Source: a bacterium (GTDB taxonomy: Bacteria; Desulfobacterota; DSWW01). Taken from it: a stretch of DNA of 64,000 bases. Numbering within the stretch: the first letter of the stretch is position 1; every line of letters starts with the position of its first letter. Below, piece after piece: positions 28,397 through 36,394 of this stretch. A program made the translations under genes and the position numbers. Where the stretch lies: the NCBI GenBank assembly GCA_028277985.1, contig JANQFG010000228.1:1-64000 (forward strand). The letters are read 5' to 3'. A model generated the notes under the pieces. That model was given only the letters and a program-made list of their open reading frames with translations, was not told the DNA's origin and made no database searches.

Positions 28397-29557
28397 CTAC
28401 GTGTCGAAACCGAACCGCTCGAAGATATCACGATAGGTGTCGTGGATCTGCCCACGGCTCAGCCCTCCCTCTTCGGGCGAATATTCGTGGCGACTGCTGT
28501 AGCGTCGTGCCCTATCCGACTCTTCCTGCAGGACCTCTTCGAAGGCCTCACCGATCTCGAAGCCGAAACGACCGTAGATCTCCCGTACGGTCTGCTCCGG
28601 GGCGCTTACCAGGTCGTCATACTTGACGATCGCGTGGCTGCCGGCAGGCGCCTCTTCGAGGCTCTGGAGGGGATGGGAGTACCAGTGCCTGGCCATATCG
28701 ATGAGATAGTCGCGCAGGGCGTGGTCTTCGTCCGGGATTCCGAGAACCCGCCAGGAGAACCTCATCATGTTGACGTAGGAGGGAAGCATCTCGAGGGGGC
28801 TGCGAACCAGATAGATGATTCTTGCGTCGGGAAAGTGCTCGAATACGGTATCTACTTTGGGGCAAAGGGCAGGGTTCTTTGCCAGATAGAGCCTTCCTGA
28901 GGTTCCGCTCCCGCGTCGGCTGCCGTACAGATGACGCTGGAGGCAGCGTTTGTAAAAGGCCATGATCCGGTTTCTCGTCGACCGGGGCAAGGCCGTATCG
29001 AAGTAGGTGTACGGGATTGCCTCGCCGAGCAATCCTGCGGACAAGCCGATCGTCATGGCGGACCAGATATGCAGCAGCAGATAGTCGTCTTCCTCCGGCT
29101 CGCTCAGCGAAACCTCATGCATCACGTTCTGCTCGTGCCAACCCTGCTCGGTTCTGTCGAGCCGCTTCCGCACCGGCCCTCCCAACCAGCGATCGATAGC
29201 CGCGAGCCCTGCAACCACCTTGCGCTGCGTGATGGAAGGTGCGAACAGAATTTCCCACATCTTCATCGTGGAGAACCGGTCCGTGTCTCTGGCAATCAGC
29301 CGGTGCAGGAAGGTCGTGCCGCTGCGTGGGTTGCCCACGATGAACACGGGAGTGCTCACCTCCTCCTTGCGGTAGCCTCCATAGAAGATGTCATCCAGTA
29401 GAAACCCGAGCCAGACCGTCAGTTCGAGGAGGGGGAAGGCGATGTAGAAGGCGATGAGGATGGCGATGCGCCGGGGTGTCCACCGGCCGTTGGTCAACCA
29501 GAGGTATGAGAATCTGAAAAAGCCTCGGAAATTGAAGGTCATGTGATGTTGTTCCAT
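28397..29557 (-). CDS. PAPS-dependent sulfotransferase family protein
   Basis: 386 aa. The 5'-phosphosulfate loop FIVGNPRSGTTFLHRLI is near 80-96, and a second PAPS-contact region YLVRSPLEMLPSYVNMMR is near 255-272. A hydrophobic segment at about 25-55 (ILIAFYIAFPLLELTVWLGF) suggests membrane association, unusual for soluble sulfotransferases and fitting a lipid acceptor. Start choice between 29557 and 29542 is uncertain because neither has a strong ribosome site; the open frame reaches 29713. It may sulfate a lipid or glycolipid made by the neighbouring locus (inference). Confidence 0.75.
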   Translation of the reverse strand: MEQHHMTFNFRGFFRFSYLWLTNGRWTPRRIAILIAFYIAFPLLELTVWLGFLLDDIFYGGYRKEEVSTPVFIVGNPRSGTTFLHRLIARDTDRFSTMKMWEILFAPSITQRKVVAGLAAIDRWLGGPVRKRLDRTEQGWHEQNVMHEVSLSEPEEDDYLLLHIWSAMTIGLSAGLLGEAIPYTYFDTALPRSTRNRIMAFYKRCLQRHLYGSRRGSGTSGRLYLAKNPALCPKVDTVFEHFPDARIIYLVRSPLEMLPSYVNMMRFSWRVLGIPDEDHALRDYLIDMARHWYSHPLQSLEEAPAGSHAIVKYDDLVSAPEQTVREIYGRFGFEIGEAFEEVLQEESDRARRYSSRHEYSPEEGGLSRGQIHDTYRDIFERFGFDT

Positions 29558-29663
29558 GGCGGCGAAGCCGCGGACGAAAAGGTGAAAGAAGGTATCAGCT
29601 GTACTGTAAGGTGTGTCGAAAGGGCAAATATCCCCGGCAGTCTGAATGAGGGAATTACGGCTG

Positions 29664-30419
29664 TCAAGAGGGAGGACTCTTGGGCGTGCTTCGCTCGGCC
29701 CGGATAGCGACAAGCTCGTGATACCGCTTTCGTCGCTGGGCCCTTTCCCTCAGCCACAGGAAGCTGAGCAGAATGTTGAACAGCACGAAGGCGCCCGCGT
29801 ACAGCACAAGGGTGAAGGCCCTGTCGCGGCCCTGGGTCTCGATGGCCTGAGCGATGAAGTAGGTGTGGATCAGGGTCGAGGGGATAAGGCCGATCGTTGA
29901 GGCGGCCAGGAAGAAAGCCGGCCGCACCCCGCCGAGGGCGGCGCCGAAATTGACGACAGCGAAGGGGAGGGGCATGAAGCGGGTTTGCACCAGGGGCCAG
30001 AATCCGTGTCGTTCGAAGACCTTTTCCGCTCGCCGGAAACGCTTTCCCGTGAACCGTACGACGAAGTCCCTTCCCAGGAGCTTGGCGACCCAAAAAGCCA
30101 GCAGGGCCCCCAGGAGAAGCCCGACCATGTTGTAGATCGACCCGTAGAATGCACCGAAGGCAGCTCCGCCCACCAGAAGAGGGACAGGGGGAAGCCCCAG
30201 GGTGGATACGATCACAAAGAGCCCGATGAGCAGAATCGGTGCCCACCAGGTGTCACGCATCTGCTCGATGAGGGAGACCACCCGCTCTTCGGTAAGCATC
30301 TCACCGAGGGGTGTGAATCGGACAAGGATGATCCCGGCCAGAATCAGGAGGGCGAACATTGCCCCCCGCAGCCCGACGCTGCTCGGAATCCACACTCTTC
30401 CTGATTGTCCGTCTGACAT
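29664..30419 (-). CDS. TVP38/TMEM64 (VTT domain) membrane protein
   Basis: 251 aa with about six hydrophobic segments. The VTT (SNARE-associated, DedA-like) core includes GLPPVPLLVGGAAFGAFYG (about 76-94), LLGRDFVVRFTGKR, then RFMPLPFAVVNFGAALGGVR with the conserved Arg and Pro. DedA/TMEM64 proteins act in membrane lipid handling, including undecaprenyl phosphate or phospholipid flipping in some members. GGGGAGG precedes the ATG. It is 25 nt upstream-adjacent to the amidase end on the same strand, though a functional link is not obvious. Confidence 0.85.
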   Translation of the reverse strand: MSDGQSGRVWIPSSVGLRGAMFALLILAGIILVRFTPLGEMLTEERVVSLIEQMRDTWWAPILLIGLFVIVSTLGLPPVPLLVGGAAFGAFYGSIYNMVGLLLGALLAFWVAKLLGRDFVVRFTGKRFRRAEKVFERHGFWPLVQTRFMPLPFAVVNFGAALGGVRPAFFLAASTIGLIPSTLIHTYFIAQAIETQGRDRAFTLVLYAGAFVLFNILLSFLWLRERAQRRKRYHELVAIRAERSTPKSPPS

Positions 30420-30444
30420 GAACCTCCCCTTGACCCCTGACCTC

Positions 30445-31860
30445 TCAGTCCAACTCTACTGCGGGCTTTGGCAGTGGCCCGGCATTTGCCTCAAAGGCAT
30501 AGGCCGCCCGCAGCAGGGTCGCTTCGTCAAAGGCCCTGCCCACGAGTTGAAGGCCCATCGGCAGCCCCTCGTTGCTCAGGCCGCAGGGAACCGAGATGGC
30601 AGGGAGGCCGGTCAGGTTCGAAGGGCATGCGAACCGAATGAGTGCCATCGGAATGTCGACCTCTGTTCCTGCGATCGACACCGTCTCCGCACCTATAGGG
30701 GGCGCAGCAACGGGTGCGCCCGGCATGGCGAAGAGGTCGATCTTCTCGAAAGCGCGGGCGAATTCCTGCTGGATGATCCTCCTGAGGCGTTGTGCTTTGA
30801 TGTAGTGGACGGCAGAGAAGACCGAGCCGCCTTCCAGGAGTGCGCGAACGTCATCGCCGTAATCGGCACCCCGATTTCTCAGGTTGTCCTCATGGTACGC
30901 AGCCGGTTCGGTGGTGATCAGGATGGACTCGACCACCGAGGTGAGCTCGATGTTCGGCAGGTGCACTTCTACAATCCGTGCGCCCAGGCCCTCGAGTGTC
31001 CTGAGTGCATTCTCGACAGAGGCTGCGACCTCATCGTCGACCATGCTGAAACAGAAGGCAGGGTCGATCCCGATACGGAGACGCTTCACATCCTTCTTCA
31101 GGGCCCGGGTGAATGCTGGAACCTTCTCGTTCGCGCTCGTCGGATCCTTTGGGTCATGGCCGGCCATGGCTGAAAGCATGATGGCCGCATCGCGCACGCA
31201 TTTCGTCATGGGGCCCACATGGTCCAGAGACCAGGCAAGAGGAACGATGCCATGGAGGCTTACGCGGCCGTAGGTCGGCTTGAGCCCCACGGTTCCGCAC
31301 AAGGCGGAAGGCGTGCGGATGGAGCCCCCTGTGTCGCTGCCGGTCGAAGCGATGCACATGTCGGCGGCGAGGGCGGATGCCGAACCTCCACTCGAGCCAC
31401 CCGGAATACGTTTCGTATCATAAGGATTCCGGGTTCCCCCGTAATGCGGGTTCTGCGTGGTGCTGCCGAACGCGAATTCGTGGAGATTCGTCTTTCCAAC
31501 GATGACCGCCCCGGCCGAGCGCAGCTGGGCGACGGATGTGGCATCCTCGTCGGGGACCCGATCCGCCATGATCTTCGAGCCGGCGGTCGTGCGCATCCCT
31601 TTCGTATCATACAAGTCCTTCAAGGATATGGGGATGCCGTGCAGCGGACCCAGGTACTTGCCCTTCGCGATCTGCCTCTGGGCGGTCCGTGCAGCCTTGA
31701 GCGCTCCCTCTGCGTCGACGGTAATGTACGCGTTGAGCAGGGGGTCGAGCTTCTCGATCTGCTCCAGCACATCCAGGGTGATATCGACGGGCGAAATCTT
31801 GCATGATTTCACCTTTGGGGCGAGTTGGGAGATGGTCATCCGATTGAGTTCGTTCGACAT
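30445..31860 (-). CDS. amidase-signature family hydrolase
   Basis: 471 aa, similar in length to GatA and AtzE. The Ser-cisSer-Lys triad is complete: Lys81 (PISLKDL), cis-Ser in PGGSSGGSAS (156/157) and nucleophile Ser180 (GSDTGGSIR). No gatB is nearby, so it is more likely a metabolic amidase than the tRNA amidotransferase subunit. It starts at 31860, 8 nt after AAGGAG. A 66-aa gene ends 4 nt upstream and probably encodes its small partner subunit. Confidence 0.88.
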   Translation of the reverse strand: MSNELNRMTISQLAPKVKSCKISPVDITLDVLEQIEKLDPLLNAYITVDAEGALKAARTAQRQIAKGKYLGPLHGIPISLKDLYDTKGMRTTAGSKIMADRVPDEDATSVAQLRSAGAVIVGKTNLHEFAFGSTTQNPHYGGTRNPYDTKRIPGGSSGGSASALAADMCIASTGSDTGGSIRTPSALCGTVGLKPTYGRVSLHGIVPLAWSLDHVGPMTKCVRDAAIMLSAMAGHDPKDPTSANEKVPAFTRALKKDVKRLRIGIDPAFCFSMVDDEVAASVENALRTLEGLGARIVEVHLPNIELTSVVESILITTEPAAYHEDNLRNRGADYGDDVRALLEGGSVFSAVHYIKAQRLRRIIQQEFARAFEKIDLFAMPGAPVAAPPIGAETVSIAGTEVDIPMALIRFACPSNLTGLPAISVPCGLSNEGLPMGLQLVGRAFDEATLLRAAYAFEANAGPLPKPAVELD

Positions 31861-31864
31861 GAGC

Positions 31865-32065
31865 TCACTCCTTGATCGGCCGGAACGTGAGAGCAGGGAA
31901 CACCTCCGCATAGCCCTCGGGCTTCAGCGTGTTCATCATGGAAACGAGCCCCGTGAGCAGTTCCTGCATTTCGGCCCCCTCTTCGGACAGGTCCATGTTC
32001 GCCATCGCCTTGAGCTGTTTTCTCAGGAATCCGGTATCGAGTACGCCCTCATTCTGTTGGCTCAT
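31865..32065 (-). CDS. small protein, probable GatC/AtzG-like partner of the amidase
   Basis: 66 aa. The ribosome site GGAAGGAGGGAAAGG is excellent, which argues for a real gene despite its size. It is predicted as two helices (LRKQLKAMANMDL and MQELLTGLVSMMNTL) followed by an extended tail EVFPALTFRPIKE. That layout, two helices then a wrap-around tail with Val-Phe-Pro, resembles AtzG and GatC, which embrace their amidase subunit. It lies 4 nt before the amidase start. The family match is by pattern and position only. Confidence 0.65.
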   Translation of the reverse strand: MSQQNEGVLDTGFLRKQLKAMANMDLSEEGAEMQELLTGLVSMMNTLKPEGYAEVFPALTFRPIKE

Positions 32066-32161
32066 CCTTTCCCTCCTTCCATGGTCTTGTGGCCCGGACG
32101 GTCAGAGGGCATCATGCTACGATATCCGGCCCCAAAGGGGAAGCACCTGGCGCACAGATGG

Positions 32162-32450
32162 GTCGAGATTGTCCCCGATTTCTACCAGCGGGCTTGTGGG
32201 ACGAAATTGGGGATTGCCACTGATCTCGGCATTTCGCTGTTGGTCGATCGGTGCCAGGAAATCGGTGGCTGTCCCCAATTTCGTCCGGCCCTCTTGTGGT
32301 CCGAGATCGTTTCCGATCTCGTCTGGGTTCCCTATGGTCCGAGATCGGGGATTCTCCCCAATCTCCTCCGGGTGCCCTGTGGTCCGAAATCTTGTCAGAT
32401 TTCCTCCGGGGTCCCTGTGGTCCGAGATCGTTTCCGATCTCGTCTGGCTT
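32162..32450. repeat. array of variable palindromes with a conserved flank
   Basis: Four adjacent units begin TGTGGTCCGA or TATGGTCCGA at 32295, 32333, 32379 and 32416, with units of 37-46 nt. Each is followed by a different hairpin: CGAGATCG/CGATCTCG (units 1 and 4), GAGATCGGGGA/TCCCCAATCTC (one mismatch) and GAAATCT/AGATTTC. Degenerate members with GAAATTGGGG or CCCCAATTTC extend left to about 32162. Both stem arms change together while the flank stays constant. The array fills most of the 456-nt gap between the small amidase partner (minus) and the beta-CASP ribonuclease (plus). Spacing and divergence are wrong for CRISPR. Confidence 0.7.
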
Positions 32451-32521
32451 GCATTTGCTCCGCGACATCCGTTAAAAGAGCCTATTCTACAACTCGATCG
32501 TCTACACGCGGGAGATTTCCG

Positions 32522-34099
32522 ATGGAGATCACATTCTACGGGGCGGTAAGGGAAGTGACCGGATCGCTGCATCTTCTGAAGACGGGAAAGGACCACATCC
32601 TGCTCGATTGCGGGATGTTTCAGGGACGACGAGCCGAGGCCGCGGAGAAGAACAGGGTCTTCCCCTTCGACCCCAGGCTGATCACCAACACGGTCCTGTC
32701 GCACGCCCACATCGACCATTCCGGACGGATTCCACTCTTGACCAAGAAGGACTTCGCAGGAAGGATCATCTGCACGCGGGCAACGGCGGACGCCTGTGGG
32801 TATATGCTTCCGGACAGCGCGTATATTCAAGAGTCGGATGCCGCCTACCTGAACTACAAGACGGCGCGGGCCGCCCTGGGAGAGATGCGAAAGTCGAAGA
32901 AGGCGAAGAAGATCTCGAAACAGGGCATGCAGAAGATCAAGACCTCCCTGAAAAAGGGCAACAAGCTCGACACCGAGGCAATCAACACCCTGATCGAGCG
33001 GCACCATCTGAAGAGTGTGGACCCTCTCTACACCATCGAGGATGCCCGCGAAGCGCTGACCTATTTCGATGACTATCCGTACCGACACCCGATCACGGTC
33101 GGCAAGGGCGTTACCTGCACCCTGTATGAAGCGGGCCACATCCTCGGCTCGGCGGTCACCATCATCCGCGCAAAGGAAAACGGGCGGAAACTCACGGTCG
33201 GGTATACAGGGGATCTCGGACGGTTCGAAAGACCCATTATTCGGAATCCGAACCTGAAGTTCAAGAAGCAAGACGCCAACCTGGATCTGCTGATCATGGA
33301 AAGCACCTACGGCAACCGGGTGCACGAGCCGGTCCTGGACTTGAAGCCTCGGCTGAAGAAGGTGCTGCTCGACACCTACGAACGGGGCGGCACCGTTCTG
33401 ATACCCGCCTTTGCCTACGGGCGTACCCAGGAGTTGATCTATCTTCTCCATGAGCTGTACGACGAGGGTGAGGTTCCCAGGATTCCGGTCTACGTGGACA
33501 GCCCCCTGGCAACGAACATCACACGTGTGTTTGGTGAGCATCCTGAGGTCTACGATGAGGAGGCCCACGAGAATTTCCTGGAGAAGGGGAAGAATCCCTT
33601 TTCCTTCAAGGGCATTCGCTTTGTCCGGTCCGTGGAGGAGTCCATGGCCGTCAACCGGGATGAGAGCCCGCACATCGTGATCGCAGCCTCGGGCATGTGC
33701 GAGGCCGGGCGGATCCTCCATCATCTGCGGCACAAGATCCACAACCGGAAGAACACGATCCTGATCGTGGGATACATGGCCGCCCACACGCTCGGTCGAC
33801 GCATCCTCGAACAGGGCCTCGCCTACGAGGCGTCCGGGCGGAAGGGTGACCCCCCGATGATGAAGTTCTTCGGCAAGGCCTACCCTCTAAAGGCCCGGGT
33901 GGTCAGCGTGGGTGGTCTGAGTGCACACGGGGATCGGGAGGAAATGCTCCGCTTTTTGGAGAAGTCGAACCTTTCGGTGAAGAAGATCGCGCTTGTGCAC
34001 GGCGAGGAGGAGCAGACCCTGGCTTTTGCAGAATATCTAGAAGGGAAGGGGTATGCTGTCTCTGTGCCCCGGGCAGGGGAGACGCTGCGCGTGGGATAG
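32522..34099 (+). CDS. beta-CASP metallo-beta-lactamase fold ribonuclease
   Basis: 525 aa. The metal motif HAHIDH is at 61-66. The beta-CASP region includes YGNRVHEPV, FAYGRTQELIYLL and VDSPLATNITRVF, and the C-terminal RNA-specificity part contains GMCEAGRILHHLRHKI and a final His in GLSAHGDREEM. The protein resembles archaeal and bacterial CPSF-like or YcjI/YsH1-type RNases that cut or trim RNA. There is an insertion of about 70 Lys-rich residues at 115-165. The start at 32522 follows GGAGATTTCC; the frame is open far upstream, but through the palindrome array, so earlier starts are unlikely. Confidence 0.88.
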   Translation: MEITFYGAVREVTGSLHLLKTGKDHILLDCGMFQGRRAEAAEKNRVFPFDPRLITNTVLSHAHIDHSGRIPLLTKKDFAGRIICTRATADACGYMLPDSAYIQESDAAYLNYKTARAALGEMRKSKKAKKISKQGMQKIKTSLKKGNKLDTEAINTLIERHHLKSVDPLYTIEDAREALTYFDDYPYRHPITVGKGVTCTLYEAGHILGSAVTIIRAKENGRKLTVGYTGDLGRFERPIIRNPNLKFKKQDANLDLLIMESTYGNRVHEPVLDLKPRLKKVLLDTYERGGTVLIPAFAYGRTQELIYLLHELYDEGEVPRIPVYVDSPLATNITRVFGEHPEVYDEEAHENFLEKGKNPFSFKGIRFVRSVEESMAVNRDESPHIVIAASGMCEAGRILHHLRHKIHNRKNTILIVGYMAAHTLGRRILEQGLAYEASGRKGDPPMMKFFGKAYPLKARVVSVGGLSAHGDREEMLRFLEKSNLSVKKIALVHGEEEQTLAFAEYLEGKGYAVSVPRAGETLRVG

Positions 34100-35243
34100 C
34101 CGTTTCATGGAATTCTCGCTCGAGCGCGGCGATCGCCGTTTCCAGTTCCTTTGTACGGTTCTGCAGGGTTGACTCGAGTCGTGTGCAGGTCCGTGCGAGT
34201 TCCTCCACCGGATCCGGAGGTTGCTCTCCGGCCGCGCCCAAGGGTTCCTGGTGGGCGGGTTTCTTCAGCAAGCTCTCGCCTCTCGAGATCGCTCGGTCGA
34301 GAAGACTCCTGGCCGAGGCAACGCCCTTCTGGATCGTTTGCGGCAGCCGCTGCTGTAGGGCAGAGGGGGAGAAGCCGAAGATCCCTTCTCTCCGGCCAAG
34401 CCCTTCGGCCACGAGCTGGGTCACACGGTCGCGCACCTGACCCGCAAGCTTTCGGATCGTCTCCGGATCCCCGACCGTGTCAGCGGGATAATCACGATAG
34501 AATCGAATCGGCTCCCCATAGTAGATCTGGTACTTGGTCGGCAGCGGGATGCATCCGAGAGGCCCGAGGAGCAGGCTCAGGAGGGGAATCGGGACATACG
34601 GCAGGTTAAGAATCTTGGCGACCTGCTTGATGTTGAGCAGGTAGGGGTACTGCTCTTCCGCACCGATGACCGCGGCGGGAACGATCGGTGCCCTGTGGAT
34701 GAGGCTCAGCTCCACGAAACCCACGTTGAAGGGGAGGAGCTTGTAGCGGTCTTTGAAGCTCTTCCCGGTTCCGTTGTGCCCCTCCGGGAACACGGTGATC
34801 AACTCCCCCTGCTTGAGCAGATCGGTCAGGTTTCTCTTTGCCCCGATCACCTGTCCGCATCGGTAAAAGAAAAGGTTGATGAAAGGCATGGACCCTGCGA
34901 AGTTGTCGACCACGGCCCGCATGATGCGAGGTTGCTTCATGTTCTTGGCAAGGTCCACGGCGAGCATGACCCCGTCAATAGGAATGCCGCCGCTGTGGTT
35001 GGGCGCCAGCAAGACCGGCCCCTCTTGCGGGATCCGTTCTACGCCGAAGCTTTCTACGCGGAACCAGTACTCGTACACGAACCGGAGCAGAGCGTAGGCC
35101 AACATGGCGGATTCCGGTTCGAGCCCAAACGGATCGTATCCGAATTCCGACGAGTGCACCTTGATCCTGGCCAGACGTTCGTATTCATCGCCTGCCAGCA
35201 ACCTGACAACCCTACGTGCCCTTTGGCGGCCCTTCCTGTTCAT
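33903..35243 (-). CDS. PlsC-type lysophospholipid acyltransferase with a run-on C-terminus
   Basis: 446 aa. Motif I NHSGGIPID has the catalytic His83 and Asp90, motif III is FPEGHNGTGK near 155, and an amphipathic hydrophobic segment YALLRFVYEYWF precedes them. It transfers an acyl chain to a glycerol-phosphate or similar lipid. Residues from about 382 onward lie antisense to the 3' end of the ribonuclease gene (197-nt convergent overlap) and are Pro/Ser/Arg-rich with no fold-like pattern. The natural end may therefore have been lost by a stop-codon change or frameshift. AAGGAGGG precedes the ATG. Confidence 0.82.
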   Translation of the reverse strand: MNRKGRQRARRVVRLLAGDEYERLARIKVHSSEFGYDPFGLEPESAMLAYALLRFVYEYWFRVESFGVERIPQEGPVLLAPNHSGGIPIDGVMLAVDLAKNMKQPRIMRAVVDNFAGSMPFINLFFYRCGQVIGAKRNLTDLLKQGELITVFPEGHNGTGKSFKDRYKLLPFNVGFVELSLIHRAPIVPAAVIGAEEQYPYLLNIKQVAKILNLPYVPIPLLSLLLGPLGCIPLPTKYQIYYGEPIRFYRDYPADTVGDPETIRKLAGQVRDRVTQLVAEGLGRREGIFGFSPSALQQRLPQTIQKGVASARSLLDRAISRGESLLKKPAHQEPLGAAGEQPPDPVEELARTCTRLESTLQNRTKELETAIAALEREFHETAIPRAASPLPGAQRQHTPSLLDILQKPGSAPPRRAQARSSSPKGSTSPKSGAFPPDPRVHSDHPR

Positions 35244-35857
35244 GGAATCCCTCCTTTTGCGGGCTCTTTACCATTGCCCGATCCAAGGGTTCCGTGCTTG
35301 ACAAAAAGTCAATCTTTCGGGAAAAGCAGCCGCGAATTGTGATGATCCGAGTCGTCAGGCTTTCGTGCCAAGTTTATAGGGAAGGGCCGGTGACGGTGAA
35401 TGATTTCTCGCGTAGCGTCCATATGTTCATTGAGAAGGAGCTTTGTCAGGGCCTGCCTTTTTCTTCATCACAATTAAACAATATTCTCGAAGGGAGAATG
35501 AATGCTGTCAAGAAAAAAAGACTCTGCCATCGGGTCTCTTACACTCGTGTTTTTATAGCCGTTTCGACATTGTTTGCCGCCTCTAAACCCCGGACCTTGA
35601 TTCATGAAGGATCTCCGACAAGTTCCCACACCTCTTCATGTTCCTCTTTCAGTCGGAATGAATCGAACTGCCTGTTCATCTTTTTTGATAGGCTTTCGCC
35701 GCTGGGCCCTGTTCCCTCTTCGAATCCGGACGACAGGGTGGATTGACAGGTTCCGCTCTTCTGCCGGATACTGCTCGGCATCCAAGGCCACCCCTTTCCC
35801 GGAGAAATCTGAAGGGGACCTTTGTTCGGGGCCGAACACCTCTGGAAGGAATCAACG
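35244..35857. other. gene-free stretch of 614 nt
   Basis: This lies between the divergent acyltransferase (minus) and MaoC gene (plus). Short open frames exist on both strands but lack ribosome sites and protein-like composition. It is richer in A and T than its surroundings around 35460-35560 (AATTAAACAATATTC and a run of A near 35510), so promoters for either neighbour are possible. I see no repeat or RNA element I can name. Confidence 0.5.
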
Positions 35858-36334
35858 ATGTCGTCTTTGAGGCGGAGGGCGCTTGCAGGGATCCGAAAGG
35901 GGGACTCTTTCACGGTTTCTCGTACGTTCTCCGAGGAGGACGTCAGGCGGTTTGGCGATATCTCACTGGATTACAACCCGGTTCACTATGACGAGCGTTT
36001 TGCCAGGGCCCGTGGCATGACGGGCCGCATCTGTCACGGGCTTCTCGTTGCGGGTATGATCACCGAGATCGGCGGACAGCTCGGATGGCTCGCCACAAAG
36101 ATGGACTTCACGTTCAAGAAGCCTGTCTATGTGGGTGATACGGTTGAATGCACCTTGACGATCACAGATATGAACGAGAAGGGGTGGGCCGAGGGGCGGG
36201 CCGATTACAGGAACCAGGAGGGCGTGAGCGTGCTCGAAGCGATCCTGACCGGCTTCCCGCCGCAGGAGGAACAGAACGAGATCCTCAGGACCATGGTGGC
36301 GGAAGGAGATCCGACGAACAAGCTCGCCGGGTAG
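35858..36334 (+). CDS. MaoC-family (R)-specific enoyl-CoA hydratase
   Basis: 158 aa single hot-dog domain. The hydratase motif is DYNPVHYDERFARARGMTG with the catalytic Asp and His, followed by RICHGLLVAGMI and MDFTFKKPVYVGDTV. This is typical of PhaJ-like and MaoC-like enzymes that hydrate 2-enoyl-CoA to (R)-3-hydroxyacyl-CoA. I start at 35858, 7 nt after GAAGGA; twelve upstream in-frame codons add nothing. The SDR that follows after 60 nt could oxidise or form the product, so the two look like a pair. Confidence 0.85.
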   Translation: MSSLRRRALAGIRKGDSFTVSRTFSEEDVRRFGDISLDYNPVHYDERFARARGMTGRICHGLLVAGMITEIGGQLGWLATKMDFTFKKPVYVGDTVECTLTITDMNEKGWAEGRADYRNQEGVSVLEAILTGFPPQEEQNEILRTMVAEGDPTNKLAG

Positions 36335-36394
36335 CCGCGACCTGTCGAGGGGGACCACGAACTTCGGCGATTCGGGGGCAGGAGGAGTCAGACG

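Noticed and set aside
30445..31860. GatA subunit of tRNA amidotransferase
   Set aside because: No gatB beside it and the small partner is only loosely GatC-like; a general amidase is the safer call.
32162..32450. CRISPR array
   Set aside because: Unit lengths vary (37-46 nt), the supposed spacers are self-complementary and share sequence, and there are no cas genes nearby.
31457..32521. Upstream extension of the beta-CASP ribonuclease frame
   Set aside because: It runs antisense to the amidase and through the palindrome array; a good ribosome site and the normal N-terminus are at 32522.
32117..33787. 556-aa minus-strand frame opposite the ribonuclease
   Set aside because: Shadow of a well-supported gene; includes translated palindromes.
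35216..35746. 176-aa plus-strand frame in the 614-nt gap
   Set aside because: Starts inside the acyltransferase start region, no ribosome site, no recognisable fold.
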